Translations under genes and position numbers: made by a program
Shown here: positions 60,284 through 64,000 of the stretch, one piece after another
How the letters are laid out: every line of letters begins with the position of its first letter
Numbering within the stretch: position 1 is the stretch's first letter
Notes under the pieces: model-generated
The model's database searches: none
Told to the model about the DNA's origin: nothing
What the model saw: only the letters and a program-made list of their open reading frames with translations
Source of the DNA: Acephala macrosclerotiorum
Taxonomy: Eukaryota; Ascomycota; Leotiomycetes; Helotiales; Mollisiaceae
NCBI GenBank assembly: GCA_014904845.1
Contig: MU119246.1
Coordinates: forward strand, 186,001 to 250,000
Direction of reading: 5' to 3'
Length of the DNA stretch: 64,000 nucleotides

Positions 60284-62057
60284 CTATTTCTTGTAATCTT
60301 CAGGACCAACCATCAACTCTGGTCGAACAAGGGCATCGAACTCTTCCTCACTCAAAGCCTTGAGCTCCATAGCTGACTCCTTGAGAGTTAGACCCTTTTT
60401 GTGAGCGTTCTTGGCGACCTTGCTGCACATATCGTAGCCGATCTTTGGGTTAAGGCAAGTGACCAACATCAGGCTGTCTTGAGTCAGTATGATGAAAGAG
60501 ATAGGCGACAAGGCAACTCACGATTCCGTCATGATAGAGGCGATCTTCTCCTCATTGGCCTGAAGACCAACAACCAAGTTTTTCTCGAAACTCTTCATTC
60601 CGTCGCTCAAGATACGAATGCTGTGTAGGAGGTTTCGAATGACCAAGGGCTTGAAAACATTCAATTCGAATTGACCGTTCATACCACCAATAGTAGTGGC
60701 AGTATGGTTACCAACGACTTGAGCACAGACCATAGTCAAAGCTTCACATTGGGTGGGGTTGACCTTTCCAGGCATAATACTGCTTCCTGGCTCGTTTTCA
60801 GGAAGAGCCAATTCTCCAAGTCCGCAACGAGGTCCAGAACCGAGGTATCTAATGTCCTGGGCAATTTTGAAAAGAGATGAGGCGAGAGTATTGAGGGATC
60901 CTGAAGCTTGGACAATAGCGTCGTGTGCAGCAAGAGCCTCGAACTTGTTGGGCGCGGTCTTGAACTCGGTGCCGGTCATCTTGGAGACCTCCTCCGCAAT
61001 CTTCTCAGCGAAGCCCTTGTAGGTGTTGAGACCAGTTCCGACAGCAGTTCCACCTTGGGCCAGGAGTCGCAGATCGGGAAGAGACGACTCCACGCGCTTG
61101 ATTCCATAATCGAGTTGCGCAACATATCCGGAGAACTCTTGCGCAAGAGTCAATGGCGTCGCATCTTGGAGATGTGTTCGGCCAATCTTAATGATCTTCT
61201 TCGCCTCGAAATCATCAACCTTAACCTGCAGAGCGTCACGGAGAGACTTGATCGCAGGGAGAAGCTCGCCCTCAATCTCGAGAACTGCCGCAATGTGCAT
61301 AACAGTGGGGAAGGTATCGTTGGATGAAGCACTCATGTTGACATGGTCATTCGGGTGAACCGGCTTCTTGCTACCCATCTTTCCTCCCAGAATCTCAATA
61401 GCTCTGTTCGAAATGACCTCGTTGGCATTCATGTTCGATTGTGTGCCTGAACCAGTCTGCCAAACAACGAGGGGAAAGTGTTCGAGGAGCGAGAGGTCCG
61501 CGACCTCTGCAGCAGCTTGTTGAATAGCCTTTCCAATCTTCGGATCTGTCGCATGGTGAGCTTATGTCTTATTCGTATTCCAAAGTTTATGTCGTACCAA
61601 GGCCAAATTCCATATTGACAGTAGCTGCCGCGCCCTTCAAGATTCCGAATGCCTTGATAATTGGAGGAGGCATGCGGTCTTGCGGCTGGTTGATCTTGAA
61701 GTTCTCCAACGACCGTTCTGTTTGTGCTCCCCAGTACTTGTCTGCCGGTACCTCAATTTCTCCAAAAGCATCGCTCTCTACCCTGATATCTGCCATGTTG
61801 TATGATGTTGCGTGAAAGCTTCTCGAGAAGCGGGGTTGTAAGATTTGCGAGGAGTGGGAGCTTTTGTATGCAGCCGAAACGGACGACTGTGACCAAGGCC
61901 TGCTTGTATATATCGATCGTGAAGCTGAACTCGAAGGTTGATTCGTGAATGCGGCTTTGCACGAGGAAGAGAGGGAGGCATGAGCTGTTGCCCTCGGTTT
62001 AGCAGCTGACAGCGGAACTGCAAAGACGGAGCTGCCTCTTGCCGACCGGAGCATCAT
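60284..62057 (-). CDS. fum1: Fumarate hydratase (fumarase class II), mitochondrial
   Basis: Interconverts fumarate and malate in the TCA cycle. The exons are 62057-61598, 61545-60522 and 60473-60284 (introns of 52 and 48 bases), 557 residues in all. The first roughly 87 residues are Ser-, Ala- and Arg-rich with few acids, a mitochondrial presequence. The enzyme proper starts at [16 protein letters not shown]. Conserved blocks are [32 protein letters not shown] and the superfamily signature [11 protein letters not shown] (about residue 405). The end, [16 protein letters not shown], is typical. An in-frame ATG at 61796 (MADIRVE) could start a cytosolic form. The gene looks intact. Confidence 0.96.
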
Positions 62058-62819
62058 TATGGCTTTGGGAAACCTCGGAAAAGTGTCAACGAAGGTGTAA
62101 ATGGGCCAATTGAAGGCGGAGAAGAGGATCTGATGTCAATTAAGGACCTGGGAGATGTACAATGGCTGTTGATGTCGCTATCTGTCAGATTGTGCAACGA
62201 AATCAACATAGAAAAAAAGTGCTGAGCTCGGAGACAAGGCACGGTGACGCGCCGATGTGCCGGGGTTTGAGAACGGGAAGAGCCGGGACGAGATCTGACC
62301 TCGAACTGCTTTGATGCTTCGAACTTGAGCATTATTCTATTTATTTTGAAGCTGTTTAGTTTCTCTGAAGATTAGAAAAAGCGGCCAAGAGCTCGCGGAT
62401 AGACTGACGTTGGAAGACAAAATTGAAACGTGACTGATGGTATCTCGTTGAGTTTCTCTTTCCTGTCGGATAAAGTCTTTCCCCTCGACAAATTTTTATA
62501 TCTTCAAGCTCAGAGCAGAAATCGCGAGAGACGCCACTTCCTACAGGCTTTAGAGATTTAGAATTTACGGTTTGTTTGCAATGTCTCATTCGTCCGCTGA
62601 CCAGTCACTCAAATATCGCACCCCTGGATTTTGCAAACAATGTATCTTCATTACTTTCATACAATTCTTCAGGGGAATCAATAACTCGCTATGCAGCGTA
62701 TATCCACAAGAACTCCTTTTCGACATGTAAATGTGCCTCCCTACCTCAACCACACAATACGCCGGCCCATGCAATATATATTCATACAGGTGTTTCCTCA
62801 TACCCAAATAACCGCTACA
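62058..62819. other. Fumarase upstream region, no gene seen
   Basis: Holds the fumarase promoter and the 3' side of the A1-like locus. No supportable frame. Confidence 0.35.
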
Positions 62820-64000
62820 TCACAACCATGATAATGACATGACCAATGCTGATAGCCCGGAATCCACCATCCACCAGGATTCAGTCTCCCGGCAGCTCTT
62901 CTCCGTATTTTTGCTCTCACTAGCAGTCGTGGTCTTGGACGCACTCGCCGCAACAGCCAAATCAGACAGACTACCCACGGCCCAGCCCAAATCACCCGTC
63001 GAATTCTCATGCTCAATGCACTGCAGCGTATCGTAACTAGGGAGAATTTTCAGGCCATTGTTCGCCAGACCCGTACTAAATGTCTTTTCTTGGTAATCGA
63101 TGAACAGGTACACTTGGCTCAGGAATGGAGCTCCAAGAATAGGAGATTGGTTTTCATCAGAAGCTGCACGGATCGTAATTAGTGAAGATGGAACTATACC
63201 TGAGAGTCCATTGGTGAGGGTAGTGATGAGGTCTGAAGAGTTGGTTGAGGAAGAGAACTGAGAGGCGAGAGCAGATGGCAGTACGAGATCGAGCTCAGAA
63301 GGTTCAACGCAAGCTGTGAACTTCGTGTTTAATGTCTGCGAGTCTGTCGACAGACGCAATGTCCACTTCCCATAGACAATGTCGTGGCAATGTCCATTCC
63401 TTGATAGGATATGTTTCTTCAGAGAAATTTCCTTGCAGACGATCTGTAGAATATCCACTGAGAACAATAGAGCCATTTTTCCCGAGGTCTGCTCCAGCTG
63501 CTGCAGGTGCACCATAGTAAAGCCCTAGAGTCCGCGAAGCAATGAATCCGCCAGCATACAGCATGTTGATGAACGTAGAGTTTGGTTCCAGTCCAGAACT
63601 TGATCTTCATGCTTATCCACAAATCCGTATAGTTGCTTTCGACCCATTTCATAATGATTGATCCTTGTGCCTGTTCCTGAAGTCGTACTTGCCCCATACG
63701 TCTCTGGCAAGACCAGCGTCGTGGATGTTACCCCATATTTCACATCTGCGTTCTGCACTTCGCTGCTCGTCTCTGCATCTTCGGAAATCATAGTAACCTT
63801 TGCAGGTGAACGACGAATTGAACGTGCAGCACGAATCCTAGTTGGTGTTGTCTGAACCACTAGAATTTGAGTTGTACTTGTAGCCATCGGGACATGGCGC
63901 GTCTTGTAAGCCGCTCGCAGACGTGGAGATGTAGGTTTGGTTATAATATGTCGAGAGGACGGTGAGGAGGGGGGAGGGGATAGGATCAGCGTTGTTTGCG
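62820..64000 (-). pseudogene. Peptidase A1-like (aspartic protease-like) locus, partial and frame-broken
   Basis: The 5' end lies beyond the right edge. From the edge the frame reads a secreted-protein-like segment (TYYNQTYISTSASGLQDAPC). Later come FINMLYAGGFIASRTLGLYY and NGSIVLSGYSTDRLQGN, then, in another frame, a segment containing ILGAPFLSQVYLFIDYQEKT. These resemble the A1-fold proteins that keep the protease shape in many fungi. The C-terminus has a Ser/Thr/Ala-rich stretch and a weakly hydrophobic end (GLSALVMSLSWL). A TAG near 63840 and at least one frame change near 63390 are not explained by introns I can place. It may be a pseudogene or a gene with unresolved introns. Family assignment is moderate; I see no catalytic DTG motif in the window. 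Confidence 0.4.

Noticed and set aside
60908..61327. 139-codon plus-strand frame
   Set aside because: Antisense to the fumarase core.

Overview
The window looks like nuclear DNA of a filamentous ascomycete (Pezizomycotina). Genes carry short introns of about 47-90 bases with GT-AG borders. The families are typically fungal: HET-domain proteins, a fungal-KA1 septin-type kinase, CE15 glucuronoyl esterase, BIM1/X325. Repeats show the C-to-T / G-to-A decay typical of repeat-induced point mutation (RIP). Several proteins read most like Leotiomycetes (Helotiales), but that is an impression, not a placement.

Layout. 0-6.7 kb is a copper-uptake neighbourhood: a ferric/cupric reductase (-, cut by the left edge), a CTR copper transporter (+) divergent from it, and a secreted GPI-type X325/BIM1-like copper-binding protein (+). 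Copies of Mac1-type copper-response motifs lie in the two intergenic regions. 6.7-11.4 kb is an AT-rich patch followed by two convergent, broken HET-domain genes. 11.9-13.7 kb is peroxisomal malate synthase (-). 15.0-16.7 kb is a fungal multi-pass membrane protein gene (-) that appears to carry lesions. 18.3-21.5 kb holds two type II membrane glycosyltransferase-like genes (-). 22.16-27.64 kb is a complete but heavily mutated Ty1/copia retrotransposon with 136-bp LTRs and a 5-bp target duplication. 29.1-30.3 kb is a ZIP zinc transporter (+) with paired CAAGGT zinc-response motifs upstream. 30.8-34.4 kb is SMC5 (-), and 36.0-40.0 kb a GIN4/HSL1-type kinase (+), divergent from SMC5. 40.0-49.3 kb is a long stretch with no gene I can support, full of simple repeats, leading into a polyglutamine C2H2 regulator (49.3-50.7 kb, +). 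50.7-56.0 kb is again gene-poor. 56.0-59.1 kb is a CE15 glucuronoyl esterase pseudogene (+) with three in-frame stops, split by an inverted-repeat element that carries an unidentified 179-residue frame. 60.3-62.1 kb is fumarase (-), and the right edge holds a partial, broken peptidase A1-like gene (-).

The main candidate system is the reductase-CTR-X325 trio. The reductase would supply Cu(I), CTR would import it, and the X325 protein is of the type reported to assist copper acquisition at the cell surface. Malate synthase (glyoxylate shunt) and fumarase (TCA cycle) are metabolically linked but 48 kb apart and look like ordinary housekeeping genes. A second theme is decay: at least four protein-coding loci in this window carry lesions, and the nonsense changes I could assign fit C:G to T:A transitions.
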